DNA of 64,000 bases from Pseudoalteromonas sp. P1-9 (lineage in GTDB: Bacteria; Pseudomonadota; Gammaproteobacteria; Enterobacterales; Alteromonadaceae): positions 1 to 64,000 of the forward strand of contig NZ_LKBD01000021.1 of the NCBI RefSeq assembly GCF_001399975.1, in the 5' to 3' direction. A model generated the notes under the pieces. That model searched no databases and was not told the DNA's origin. It saw only the letters and a program-made list of their open reading frames with translations. Made by a program: the position numbers and the translations under genes. Shown here piece by piece: positions 43,822-52,778 of the stretch. Numbering within the stretch: the stretch's first letter is position 1; the number at the start of each line of letters is the position of its first letter.

Positions 43822-44694
43822 ATGGATATTATTAATAAAATAAAAGAAGGGTTAGGGCACTTTAGCCCAGCGGAAGACAAGGTTGCTCATCTAATTTTGA
43901 GTGATCTTGAATTTGCAGCGACTGCTTCAATTAATGAGCTGGCAGACAAAGCGAGTGTGAGTCACGCGAGTATTACGCGCCTTGCCAAAAGTTTAGGTTG
44001 CGAAAACGTGCGCGATTTAAAGTTTCAGATCACGCAATCGGCTGCGATCGGTGAGCGCTTCACTACTTCAGAACCAATCGAAAAGAAAGATATCTTTCAT
44101 GTTTACTCATCAATTCAAGAAATTTTAGCGCTTAATGACGGATTAATTAGTGAAGAAGCTGTCATGACCGCCGCAGAATCAATCTGTGACACACGCCATT
44201 GTTTGATTTTTGGCGTAGGTGGCGGCAGCAGTATGCTGGCGATGGAATGTCAAAACCGTTTATTTCGCTTAGATGTGTTATGTAACGCCCACTCTGATCC
44301 CATGATGATGCGTATGACCGCATCAACCATCAACAAAAATGATGTGGTGCTGTGTTTATCGTTAAGTGGTGTTTCGCCAGATGTGATTGATGCGGCACGT
44401 ATCGCAAAAGAGTACGGTGCAAATATCATTGCTATTTGCCCACTAGGTGAACTTGCCAATATTGCAGATGTGCATTTGCCGATTAAAACGCAAGAAAGTG
44501 ATTATATCTTTAAACCAAGTGCCGCCCGTTATGCAATGATGGCTGCGATTGATATTTTATCGAGTGAAGTGGCAACTAAAAATCAGCGTCGCTCAAAAGA
44601 AAAGCTGCGTCGCTTAAAAATTCAATTAGATCAGCATCGTAATCAAAATAGCGACGCGCCACCTGCTGACACTCGCTTTCCCCTAGGCGATTAA
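43822..44694 (+). CDS. RpiR/MurR-family transcriptional regulator
   Basis: A 290-residue regulator. The N-terminal HTH-6 domain (residues 1-75) has ASINELADKASVSHASITRLAKSLGCENVRDLKFQI; the C-terminal SIS domain (about 115-255) has CLIFGVGGGSSMLAMECQNRLFRL and CLSLSGVSPDVIDAARIAKEYGANIIAICP. SIS domains bind phosphosugars, so the effector is probably KDPG or another sugar-phosphate intermediate. It lies second in the operon, 17 bases after the PLP enzyme gene and one base before the aminoacylase gene. It likely controls its own operon through the paired GTTA-N5-TAAC dyads. Confidence 0.9.
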   Translation: MDIINKIKEGLGHFSPAEDKVAHLILSDLEFAATASINELADKASVSHASITRLAKSLGCENVRDLKFQITQSAAIGERFTTSEPIEKKDIFHVYSSIQEILALNDGLISEEAVMTAAESICDTRHCLIFGVGGGSSMLAMECQNRLFRLDVLCNAHSDPMMMRMTASTINKNDVVLCLSLSGVSPDVIDAARIAKEYGANIIAICPLGELANIADVHLPIKTQESDYIFKPSAARYAMMAAIDILSSEVATKNQRRSKEKLRRLKIQLDQHRNQNSDAPPADTRFPLGD

Positions 44695-44695
44695 T

Positions 44696-46156
44696 ATGAG
44701 TGATAATAACCTTAATATCACTGTTATTCGTAATGCGACTGTTTACACGGGCGAGCTAAATGAATGTTTTGTTGGCGATGTTGCCATAAGTGACGACCGC
44801 ATTATTGCGCTTGGCGAATGTACTCACTTGTATTCAGAGCAAGATATTGATGCTACGGGGTTAACGCTTGCACCTGGCTTTATTGATGTACACACCCACG
44901 ATGACTTAGAAGTACTTCGTAATCCCCACATGCTCAGCAAAGTAAGCCAAGGTGTAACTACGGTAATTGCAGGAAACTGTGGTATTAGTAGTGTGCCCTA
45001 TGTTGCAGATATTGAGCCGGTAGACCCAATTAATTTATTGGGGCAGAAAGCAGATTTCAAATATCCCAATTTAGCGGACTTTAGAAGTGCTTTCGACAAC
45101 ATAAAGCCAAGCGTTAATCTTGCCCAATTAATTGGCCATACTAGCCTTCGTGCGCAAGTAATGGATGATTTATCAAAAGCGGCTTCGGAACAAGAAATTA
45201 CCCAAATGCAGTCGTTACTGTGTACTCAGTTGGAGCAGGGTGCATTAGGGTTAAGTACTGGGCTTGCTTATCCGAATGCTAAAGCATCAAATCGTGAAGA
45301 AGTGAATCGTCTTGCCAAATGCGTAACGCCATTTGATGGTGTGTATACCACACATTTACGCACTGAATTTCAAGGCATTATTGATGCTATGGATGAAGCA
45401 TTTGCAACCGCGAAACAAGCAAAGCTTCCGCTGGTTATTTCCCACTTAAAATGCGCCGGCATAGATAATTGGGGCCGAGCAGAAGAAGTATTAGCGCATC
45501 TAGAAGATAAACGACAATCACAACTCGCTTGCTGCGATTGTTATCCGTATGCTGCGAGCTCAAGCACGCTTGATTTAAATCAGGTCACTGACAGCACTGA
45601 GATTTACATAACGTGGTCTGAAACCCATCCTGAAATGGCTGAAAAAAGTTTGCGTGATATAGCAAATAACTGGCAACTATCATTAATGGACACTGCTAAA
45701 AAATTAATGCCTGCCGGTGCGGTTTATCACTGCATGTTAGAAGATGATGTAAAACAGTTTTTAAGCTATGAGAACAGCATGATTGGCTCGGATGGTTTAC
45801 CGTGCGATCCACATCCGCATCCGAGATTATGGGGTACGTTCCCAAGAGTATTAGGGCATTACGCAAGAGAGCAGCAAACGCTGTCTCTGGCATTAGCTAT
45901 TCATAAAATGACAGCGCTGCCATCATCGCGATTTAAGCTAAACAATCGCGGCAAAATTGCGAAAGATAGCTTTGCAGATTTAGTGTTATTTGATGCAAAG
46001 GCGATTATCGATAACGCCAGCTATCAAAACCCTCAAGCACAAGCTGACGGCATTAAGTGTGTATGGGTCAACGGCAAAGTAAGTTATGTTGAGGGTCTCG
46101 ATGCGCAAAGCATTACGCAATATGGCAGAGCCGGGCGATTTTTAGCGCGCACTTAA
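44696..46156 (+). CDS. D-aminoacylase-type amidohydrolase, probable N-acetylglucosaminate deacetylase
   Basis: A 486-residue amidohydrolase of the N-acyl-D-amino-acid deacylase family. The metal ligands of Alcaligenes D-aminoacylase are all present at almost the same numbers: H66 and H68 (IDVHTHDD), C95 (GNCG), H220 (THLRTE), H250 (ISHLKC) and D366 (IGSDGLP). It has no signal peptide. N-acetyl-D-glucosaminate is an N-acyl-D-amino acid chemically, so an enzyme of this family can supply the deacetylation step of an oxidised-chitin route. The start ATG follows the RpiR stop by one base. Deacylation of a D-amino acid is secure; the precise substrate is inference. Confidence 0.87.
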   Translation: MSDNNLNITVIRNATVYTGELNECFVGDVAISDDRIIALGECTHLYSEQDIDATGLTLAPGFIDVHTHDDLEVLRNPHMLSKVSQGVTTVIAGNCGISSVPYVADIEPVDPINLLGQKADFKYPNLADFRSAFDNIKPSVNLAQLIGHTSLRAQVMDDLSKAASEQEITQMQSLLCTQLEQGALGLSTGLAYPNAKASNREEVNRLAKCVTPFDGVYTTHLRTEFQGIIDAMDEAFATAKQAKLPLVISHLKCAGIDNWGRAEEVLAHLEDKRQSQLACCDCYPYAASSSTLDLNQVTDSTEIYITWSETHPEMAEKSLRDIANNWQLSLMDTAKKLMPAGAVYHCMLEDDVKQFLSYENSMIGSDGLPCDPHPHPRLWGTFPRVLGHYAREQQTLSLALAIHKMTALPSSRFKLNNRGKIAKDSFADLVLFDAKAIIDNASYQNPQAQADGIKCVWVNGKVSYVEGLDAQSITQYGRAGRFLART

Positions 46157-46188
46157 TATTAACGCCAACTAAATAAAAACTTTGAAAT

Positions 46189-46208
46189 GTTGAGAGACGG
46201 TTCTCAAC
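46189..46208 (+). other. Hairpin before the RidA gene
   Basis: GTTGAGA-gacggt-TCTCAAC, exact 7-base arms, in the 74-base gap between the aminoacylase and RidA genes. There is no T run. It may be a processing or attenuation structure within the operon. Confidence 0.4.
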
Positions 46209-46230
46209 GCAGCATTTAAAAGAGGAAATT

Positions 46231-46617
46231 ATGACAATTAGACGCATTGGCGCAGAAGGCGGCACAGGCACAGGTGGCCAACATTTACCTTTTTCACGCG
46301 CAGTAGAAGCGGGCGGTTGGTTAAAAGTATCGGGGCAAACCCCTATGCGCGATGGCGAAGTGGTCGAAGGTGGCATTATTGAGCAATCGCGCTTAGCCAT
46401 ACAAAACTGTATCGACATTATGACCGAGGCAGGATATGGCCTTGAAACAGTAACCCATGTATCTGTGGTATTAACTGACTCTCGTTATTTTCAGTCATTT
46501 AATAAAGTGTTTGCAGAAGTATTTGGTGAGCACCCGCCTGCGCGCATTTGCATGGTGGCAGACCTGGTTGTCGACTGTAAAGTGGAAGTGGATGTGACCT
46601 GCTACAAAGGTCAATAA
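46231..46617 (+). CDS. RidA-family protein
   Basis: A 128-residue YjgF/YER057c/UK114 (RidA) family protein. AVEAGGWLKVSGQTPMRDGEVVEGGIIEQSRLAIQNC contains the subunit-interface residues; PARICMVADLVVDCKVEVDV gives the signature with the arginine that binds the substrate carboxylate (R in PARIC). RidA proteins hydrolyse enamine/imine products of PLP dehydratases. Its presence in an operon with a PLP deaminase fits that role exactly. AGAGGAAATT precedes the ATG. Confidence 0.9.
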   Translation: MTIRRIGAEGGTGTGGQHLPFSRAVEAGGWLKVSGQTPMRDGEVVEGGIIEQSRLAIQNCIDIMTEAGYGLETVTHVSVVLTDSRYFQSFNKVFAEVFGEHPPARICMVADLVVDCKVEVDVTCYKGQ

Positions 46618-46660
46618 GGGAACTAAAACCTTAAAAGAATAATAAAAAATAGGGGCACTT

Positions 46661-48112
46661 ATGACATCACAACAAATGACGTTTCTGGCTGCATTTTTTG
46701 CCTATTTGCTTGCCATGATTGCAATTAGTTGGTTTGTTTCTCGCTGGCAAAAATCGGGTAGCGACTTTTTGTTAGCGGGGCGAAAAGTGCCACTACTTTT
46801 AACGCTCGGCACCACTGTTGCAACTATGGTCGGCACCGGCTCTTCGATGGGGGCTGTCGGCTTTGCCTATCAAAATGCGTGGGCTGGTGCGCTCTATGGC
46901 ATAGGTGGTGCAGTGGGAATACTGTTATTGGCGTGGGTATTTGCACCTGTGCGCAAACAACAATTCGCTACCATGAGTGAAGAGCTTGCGAGCTATGTTG
47001 GCAATAACGCACTTGTAAAAAAAATCCTCGCTGTGATTATTTATGCCGCAAGTATTGGCTGGTTAGGTGCGCATTTAATTGGTGGTGGCATGTATCTAGC
47101 TTGGCTTACGGGTATTGATGATACAACTGCGAAGTTAATAATTGGCATTGGGCTTGCCATTTATGTCACCTTAGGCGGTTATTCAGCGGTGGTGTGGACT
47201 GATGCGATTCAAGCGGTAATTTTATTCGTCGGTTTTTTACTAATGGCTTATTTTGCCATCGATTCTGTTGGTGGTTGGCAAGCGGTACAAAACAACCAAT
47301 TAGTAAATGATAGAGGTTTATTTTCCTACCAAAACATCGGTCTTATACCCGCTATTTCCATGTCTTTTGCGGTGTTGGTGGGGGTAATGGCAACACCTTC
47401 ATTTCGCCAGCGCATCTATTCAGGTGACAATGTAAGCAGTATTCGTAAATCGTTTGTGATGTCTGGAGTATTGTATTTGGGGTTTTCTTTAGTACCTGCA
47501 ATTATCGGTATTTGCGCTTATTTAATTAAGGGTGATTTAGATAATCCAGCGTATGCGTTTCCGTATATTGCACTTAATACTCTGCCACTGTTACTGGGTG
47601 GGATTATTTTATTAGCGGGCATTTCCGCCACCTTGTCGAGCGCAAGCTCCGATGCTATCGCTGGTGTGAGTGTGTTCGTCAGTGATATTTATGCGTGGCT
47701 TTTTAAAAAATCACTGAGTAAGCGACCTCTCACAGATAAACAGCAACTTGTATTGTCACGTTTTGCCATGGTTTTAACCGTGACCATTGCGCTGTTATTT
47801 GCCCTTTTATCAAATAATATCATCACCTATATCACTAAAATGATCTCGCTCGCACTGTGTGGCTTGTTTGTCATGGGGTTGCTTGGTCGTTTTTGGCGAA
47901 AGCTAACATGGCAAGGCAGTATTGCAATTTTAGTAGCGAGTACATTAACAGCTGCGCTAATAGGTTTTAACTCCAAGTGGCTCGCGTTTTTTGGTAACCC
48001 TTCAATACCGGCGGTAATAAGTGGCGCGTTTTTTGGCATTGTTGTGAGCCTAGTTACACAAGTAAAAACGCCATCAAAAATAGTGCAGAAGCATAAAGTG
48101 GAGCTAATGTGA
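46661..48112 (+). CDS. Sodium:solute symporter (SSS family)
   Basis: A 483-residue inner-membrane transporter with about 13 TM helices. Family signatures: SDFLLAGRKVPLLLTLGTTVATMVG near residue 35, GWLGAHLIGGGMY, LGGYSAVVWTDAIQAVILFVGF (the sodium/substrate helix) and GISATLSSASSDAIAGVS. It imports small organic solutes with Na+, here most likely N-acetylglucosaminate or glucosaminate given its neighbours. It lies 43 bases after the RidA gene, and its stop codon overlaps the kinase start (TGATG). Confidence 0.9.
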   Translation: MTSQQMTFLAAFFAYLLAMIAISWFVSRWQKSGSDFLLAGRKVPLLLTLGTTVATMVGTGSSMGAVGFAYQNAWAGALYGIGGAVGILLLAWVFAPVRKQQFATMSEELASYVGNNALVKKILAVIIYAASIGWLGAHLIGGGMYLAWLTGIDDTTAKLIIGIGLAIYVTLGGYSAVVWTDAIQAVILFVGFLLMAYFAIDSVGGWQAVQNNQLVNDRGLFSYQNIGLIPAISMSFAVLVGVMATPSFRQRIYSGDNVSSIRKSFVMSGVLYLGFSLVPAIIGICAYLIKGDLDNPAYAFPYIALNTLPLLLGGIILLAGISATLSSASSDAIAGVSVFVSDIYAWLFKKSLSKRPLTDKQQLVLSRFAMVLTVTIALLFALLSNNIITYITKMISLALCGLFVMGLLGRFWRKLTWQGSIAILVASTLTAALIGFNSKWLAFFGNPSIPAVISGAFFGIVVSLVTQVKTPSKIVQKHKVELM

Positions 48113-49095
48113 TGTTACAACCATTTAACTCTATTGTGTTTTTAGGCGAGTGTATGATTGAGCATCGCGCTGATGGCGATGTGTTTTTTGGTGGTGATAG
48201 CTTTAATACCGCCTATTATCTGAGTCAACTCATAACTTCGCAGAGCGAAAAGCCAATTCAAATTTATTACGCAACGGCAATAGGTCATGATAACCAAAGT
48301 GAAATGCTAAAAGCGTTAATGACACAATCTGGAGTGCAGCTTGATTTTGTGGCGCACCACCCAACAAAAACATTAGGGCAATATTGGGTTGACGTGAGTG
48401 ATTGTGGCGAGCGTTCTTTTCGTTTTGATAGGCAAAACAGTGCGTCACGAGATTATTTATTGTTATCTAACAACTTACTTACAGCGCTTGAAACAAAGCA
48501 GGTGGATGCCATTTATCTTTCGGGCATAAGCCTTGCGATTTTAGATGAAAAGCAACGAGGTGTGCTTATAAACGCGTTACAGCAATTTAAAACGAAGGGC
48601 GGTATCATTTATTTTGATAATAACTATCGCCCGGCGCTTTGGCAGTCGATATCGCCGATTCAAGACTATTTTTCGTTAATGGCACTTGCCGACATCGCAT
48701 TTTTAACCAATGACGATGAATATGCCGTTTATGGCACGCAATCGGTGAGCGATATTATTGACTTACATTTCAAAGGGAAAAGTTCTAGGCAAACCCTTGT
48801 TATTCGACAAGGTGCAGGGCCCTGTGTGATTCAAGAAGTAGGCAAAGACGCATTGCTTTATGTGGCAGCACAGCAGCTTGCCCAAAAGCAAGTTGTCGAT
48901 ACCTGCGCCGCAGGTGATTCATTTGCTGCAGGTTTTTTAGCGGCAATGTTAATTGGGCGTGATACGCAAAGTACCGCGCATTTTGCGCATAAGGTAGCTG
49001 CTTCGGTGATTCAGCAGCATGGTGCGCTTGTCCCAACTCATTTTCTTCCCAAACTTTCGAACCAGGAGTGTTTAGGTGTCGATACATTTTATTAA
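48112..49095 (+). CDS. PfkB-family kinase, probable 2-keto-3-deoxygluconate kinase
   Basis: A 327-residue ribokinase/PfkB-family sugar kinase. FLGECMIEHR and FFGGDSFNTAYYLSQL form the substrate lid region; FDNNYRPALW is typical of KDG kinases; LVIRQGAGPCVI and DTCAAGDSFAAGFLAAM hold the ATP site and the catalytic aspartate. The start ATG at 48112 overlaps the transporter stop. KDG kinase would yield KDPG, which KDPG aldolase (not in this window) splits to pyruvate and glyceraldehyde 3-phosphate. The KDGK assignment comes from motif and context. Confidence 0.88.
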   Translation: MLQPFNSIVFLGECMIEHRADGDVFFGGDSFNTAYYLSQLITSQSEKPIQIYYATAIGHDNQSEMLKALMTQSGVQLDFVAHHPTKTLGQYWVDVSDCGERSFRFDRQNSASRDYLLLSNNLLTALETKQVDAIYLSGISLAILDEKQRGVLINALQQFKTKGGIIYFDNNYRPALWQSISPIQDYFSLMALADIAFLTNDDEYAVYGTQSVSDIIDLHFKGKSSRQTLVIRQGAGPCVIQEVGKDALLYVAAQQLAQKQVVDTCAAGDSFAAGFLAAMLIGRDTQSTAHFAHKVAASVIQQHGALVPTHFLPKLSNQECLGVDTFY

Positions 49096-51484
49096 TAAAG
49101 CATGTGTATTTGTAAAGCTGTGTAGTTTATTGCTGTTTAGCTCATCACTTTTTGCTGAAACTAGCTTAATGCCACTACCACAATCTTTTGAAAGGCAAAC
49201 GGGTGAATTGCGATTACCTAGTCAAATTGAATTCTCATTTGAAGGATTTAGTGACCAGCGAAAAGAATTTCAAGCAAAGCGTTTAGAATTGCACTTAACA
49301 CGCATAGCAAAGCACAAAGTTACGTTAATAGACTTAGCGAATAACAAAAAGCAGACGCCAGATAACGCAACCCTTAAAGTCATTGTGCGCGACAAGGAAA
49401 GCGATTTGCTGGTGCCACAGCTCAATAACGACGAAAGTTACCAATTAGTGATTAACCAAAATGGCATCACAATAAACGCCAATACCGTGTTTGGCGCGCA
49501 GCATGGGTTAACAACGCTCACACAACTTGCGGCAAACCATTGTGACAATCAACTGATATTACCTCATGCAATAATTACTGATGCACCACGATTTGCTTGG
49601 CGTGGATTATTAATTGACAGTGCGAGACATTTTTTATCCATTGAAACAATTAAACGTCAGCTAAACACCATGGCTTCAGCCAAATTAAATGTGCTGCACT
49701 GGCATTTAACGGACGATCAAGGCTGGCGCATTGAAAGTAAACGGTTTCCTCGGCTCACTGATATGGCCTCTGATGGCCTGTTTTATAAGCAAAGTGAGGT
49801 GAAGGATTTCGTTGAGTATGCCGCTCTTTTAGGTATTCGAGTGGTGCCTGAATTTGGTATGCCGGGTCATGCAAGTGCCATTGCCGTTGCATACCCTGAG
49901 CTTATGGCAGAGGTAAAGCCCTATGAAATGGAGCGTCATTGGGGCGTATTTAAGCCGTTACTTGATATTTCAAAACCTGAGGTTTACCAGTTTGTAGATA
50001 GTTTAATTGAGGAAATGACAGGTATTTTCCCTGATCAGTATTTACACATTGGCGGTGATGAAGTTGAACCGGAACAATGGCTAAATAATAAGGATATTCA
50101 AGCGCTAATGGCCAAGCATTCCCTTAAAAACGGCCATGATTTGCAGAATTATTTTAATACTCAAATTCAACCGATTATTGCAAAACATCAGCGAATAATG
50201 ATGGGCTGGGATGAGATTTTTCATCAAGATTTACCGAAAGATATTGTGGTGCAATCATGGCGCGGTCATGACTCATTAAATGAAGTAGCTAATAGCGGTC
50301 ATTTAGGTATTTTATCGACAGGGTTTTATATTGATCAGCCGCAATATAGCGACTATCACTACCGCAATGATCCACTACGCAAATTGCCACAGGTTGATTT
50401 ATCAAAGTCTCTGTTATTGGCAAAGTCGTTTGTGATTGACCGCTTAAAAGGAAGTGATGTTAAAGGTGAGCTGGTTGTTTTAGGTGAGCAGGTCTTAATT
50501 AAACTTAACAATAACCACCATCAGTTGGCGTTAGTTAATAAAGCACCAAATCAATCAACAAATGCATTTAAAGCAAAAATGGACAGTTGGATGGGGCCAT
50601 TGACCTTTGAGTTTGATTTAAAAGGCGAAACTAGCGCTGTGATGATTGGTAATAGCCGTTACCCAATCAAGTTATCAACGCTCAATGTGCCTTCAGAAAT
50701 ATCCCTATCGCGACCATTAAAAAACAAAAATGCAGCAAATATTTTAGGTGCTGAAGCCACCATTTGGAGCGAAATGGTGACCGACGACAATATTGATTTG
50801 CGTATTTGGCCGCGTTTGTATGTGATAAGCGAGCGCTTGTGGTCAACCAAGCATATAAATGACGCAAACGATATGTATCAGCGTTTAAGGTTTATTAATA
50901 CATATGCAGCTGAAGTGATCGGCGCTGCCCATTTAGCCCAACAGAAAGCTGGTTTTAACGCATTACTTCCTAAGTCATTTGATAAGTATAAAAAAGCGCA
51001 CACATTGGCATTATTGAATGTGATGGCAGAGTTATTAGAACCTGCTCATTACTACACGCGCCACCATATTAAATACTTAAACGATGAATATCATCAAGAG
51101 GCGCCCCTTAATTTATTTGTTGATTATTTAAATGTTGAAAGCGAGCAAGTACGTCAAATTAAACGCTGGATGTTAGCCTATACCGCGGGCGATGCTGACT
51201 CGCTTACGCAATTAGATAAGCAATTAATAAAGTGGCAAAAAGGCTTTGAAATGGGGCTTGAAACCCTCTCATCAAGTAAAAAATTAAGCGAGCTAAAACC
51301 GACGCTTATATCACTATCGCAATTTATTGGGCTTTCACAACAGGTGATAAGTAGTTGTAAAGGTGAAATAAAGGGCACCGGGTTAGACGAGCAGTTGCTT
51401 GATTTACAAAAACTCACAGATGAACTTGTGATTGCGGGTATTTATCCAATGCGAGATCTCTATCTTGCTTGCACCGAACAATAA
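49076..51484 (+). CDS. Secreted GH20 beta-N-acetylhexosaminidase
   Basis: An 802-residue glycoside hydrolase family 20 enzyme. A signal peptide is seen (1 to about 27, cleaved after FA); an N-terminal GH20b domain (about 30-165) is followed by the catalytic barrel: RGLLIDSARHFLSIETIK, NVLHWHLTDDQGWRIE, and the catalytic pair D328-E329 in HIGGDEVEPEQW. Between residues 432 and 554 there is an extra 120-residue, beta-rich insertion before ILGAEATIWSE. A C-terminal helical part ends the protein. It starts at GTG 49076, inside the kinase gene, with AGGAG 7 bases upstream. It would release GlcNAc from the non-reducing end of chito-oligosaccharides in the periplasm, leaving N-acetylglucosaminate from oxidised chains. 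Confidence 0.92.
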   Translation: MSIHFINKACVFVKLCSLLLFSSSLFAETSLMPLPQSFERQTGELRLPSQIEFSFEGFSDQRKEFQAKRLELHLTRIAKHKVTLIDLANNKKQTPDNATLKVIVRDKESDLLVPQLNNDESYQLVINQNGITINANTVFGAQHGLTTLTQLAANHCDNQLILPHAIITDAPRFAWRGLLIDSARHFLSIETIKRQLNTMASAKLNVLHWHLTDDQGWRIESKRFPRLTDMASDGLFYKQSEVKDFVEYAALLGIRVVPEFGMPGHASAIAVAYPELMAEVKPYEMERHWGVFKPLLDISKPEVYQFVDSLIEEMTGIFPDQYLHIGGDEVEPEQWLNNKDIQALMAKHSLKNGHDLQNYFNTQIQPIIAKHQRIMMGWDEIFHQDLPKDIVVQSWRGHDSLNEVANSGHLGILSTGFYIDQPQYSDYHYRNDPLRKLPQVDLSKSLLLAKSFVIDRLKGSDVKGELVVLGEQVLIKLNNNHHQLALVNKAPNQSTNAFKAKMDSWMGPLTFEFDLKGETSAVMIGNSRYPIKLSTLNVPSEISLSRPLKNKNAANILGAEATIWSEMVTDDNIDLRIWPRLYVISERLWSTKHINDANDMYQRLRFINTYAAEVIGAAHLAQQKAGFNALLPKSFDKYKKAHTLALLNVMAELLEPAHYYTRHHIKYLNDEYHQEAPLNLFVDYLNVESEQVRQIKRWMLAYTAGDADSLTQLDKQLIKWQKGFEMGLETLSSSKKLSELKPTLISLSQFIGLSQQVISSCKGEIKGTGLDEQLLDLQKLTDELVIAGIYPMRDLYLACTEQ

Positions 51485-51493
51485 GGAATTACA

Positions 51494-52402
51494 ATGAAAT
51501 TAAACATAGCAAGTGCACTAATTCTGGCATTATTTGCCGCCCATGCAAGCAGTAACACGTTATTCGAGACCAGTGACTTGGTGAAAGATAACGCGTTTAC
51601 CAATGGCGTAGAGGGCCCTGCGGTTGACTCGCAAGGTGTGTTATATGCAGTGAATTACAAACACCAAGGCACTATCGGTAAAGTGCTTGGTAAAGATAAT
51701 GTTGAGACGCTCGTTACGCTTAAAAATGGCTCTATCGGTAATGGCATTCGCTTTGATAAAAAAGGCAACATGTATATTGCTGACTACATTAATCACAATG
51801 TACTGACAATTACTGCGAAAGACTTAGCGCAATGCGGCGAGCTCACAGACAAAGTGAAGGTGTTTGCCCATAATGCAAAAATGAATCAACCAAATGATCT
51901 CGCCATTATGGATAACGGTATTTTATTTGCGAGTGACCCCAATTGGCAAAATAACACAGGTAATTTATGGCGTATTAATCAACAAGGCGAAACGAGTTTA
52001 TTAGAAGCTAACATGGGCACCACCAATGGTGTGGAAGTGAGCCCTGATAATAAAACCCTTTATGTGAATGAAAGTGTGCAGCGTAAAGTATGGCGTTATA
52101 ACCTTGACGGCCAAGGCAATGTTTCTAATAAACAATTGCTGATTGAATTTGACGATTTTGGCCTTGATGGTATGCGCACAGACAAAGCGGGTAACTTATA
52201 TATTGCACGCTATGGCGCAGGTGTTATTGCGGTGGTTTCTCCAAAAGGTAATTTACTAAGAGAAATAACACTAAAAGGGCAATTCCCAACTAATATGGCG
52301 TTTGGTGGCAAAGATGGCAAAACCGTGTTTGTAACCATGCAAAAACGCGGCGCCATTGAAACCTTTAATGTGGATATTGCTGGTAGAGCCTTTAACTTGT
52401 AA
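51494..52402 (+). CDS. Secreted SMP-30/gluconolactonase-type protein
   Basis: A 302-residue six-bladed beta-propeller of the SMP-30/gluconolactonase/LRE family with a signal peptide (MKLNIASALILALFAAHASS). Ca/Zn ligand positions are kept: E in NGVEGPAVD, N in NQPNDLAI, N in TTNGVEVSPD and D in FGLDGMRTD. It starts 9 bases after the hexosaminidase stop and closes the operon. LPMO oxidation of chitin at C1 first makes a 1,5-lactone, so a periplasmic lactonase here would open it to the aldonic acid. This role is inference, but fits both enzyme class and position. Confidence 0.85.
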   Translation: MKLNIASALILALFAAHASSNTLFETSDLVKDNAFTNGVEGPAVDSQGVLYAVNYKHQGTIGKVLGKDNVETLVTLKNGSIGNGIRFDKKGNMYIADYINHNVLTITAKDLAQCGELTDKVKVFAHNAKMNQPNDLAIMDNGILFASDPNWQNNTGNLWRINQQGETSLLEANMGTTNGVEVSPDNKTLYVNESVQRKVWRYNLDGQGNVSNKQLLIEFDDFGLDGMRTDKAGNLYIARYGAGVIAVVSPKGNLLREITLKGQFPTNMAFGGKDGKTVFVTMQKRGAIETFNVDIAGRAFNL

Positions 52403-52485
52403 CTCGTTACGAATACGTGAGAATTATTGCAACTTTTTAGCGCATACAAGCTCTACAGATAAGAATACAATTATTAGAGATAAAA

Positions 52486-52701
52486 ATGTCGTTTAAAAAA
52501 GTTTGGCCTGCAATAGTGTGTTTTAGTTTCTCATTAATCGCGTATTTTGCTTATCAATTTACAGGAGTTACGGTTGATGAAAATGGGTTTTTAAGGGAGG
52601 CATTTTTTCTTATTCCCATTTCATTGAGCTTGTTTATGTTAGGCAGTGTATTACTTGTGGTTTTTATTGCCTTAAAAATAAAAGCGGGTAGACGTTCATA
52701 A
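52486..52701 (+). CDS. DUF3955-like small membrane protein
   Basis: A 71-residue protein with two TM helices (about 7-25 and 42-65) and a central VDENGFLREAFFLIPIS segment typical of DUF3955. The function is unknown. It is on the same strand as the preceding operon, 83 bases downstream, but is probably separate. It ends at a hairpin. Confidence 0.72.
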   Translation: MSFKKVWPAIVCFSFSLIAYFAYQFTGVTVDENGFLREAFFLIPISLSLFMLGSVLLVVFIALKIKAGRRS

Positions 52702-52747
52702 CTTAGCTGATTGTAAACCGCCGCCTTGTTGTTAAAATCGTTGAGTT

Positions 52748-52771
52748 ATCGCCCAGCAAATACTGGGCGAT
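52748..52771. terminator. Hairpin between convergent genes
   Basis: ATCGCCCAG and CTGGGCGAT are exact inverses with a 6-base loop. They lie between the DUF3955-like gene (+) and the CBS gene (-). Only a short T stretch follows. Confidence 0.6.
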
Positions 52772-52778
52772 TGTTGAT

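Noticed and set aside
42578..46617. Simple D-amino-acid utilisation operon
   Set aside because: The standard gene names point this way, but hexosaminidase, KDG kinase, lactonase, a NagR-like site and the lack of D-amino-acid transport genes make the oxidised-chitin reading better. Kept as the rival hypothesis in the finding.
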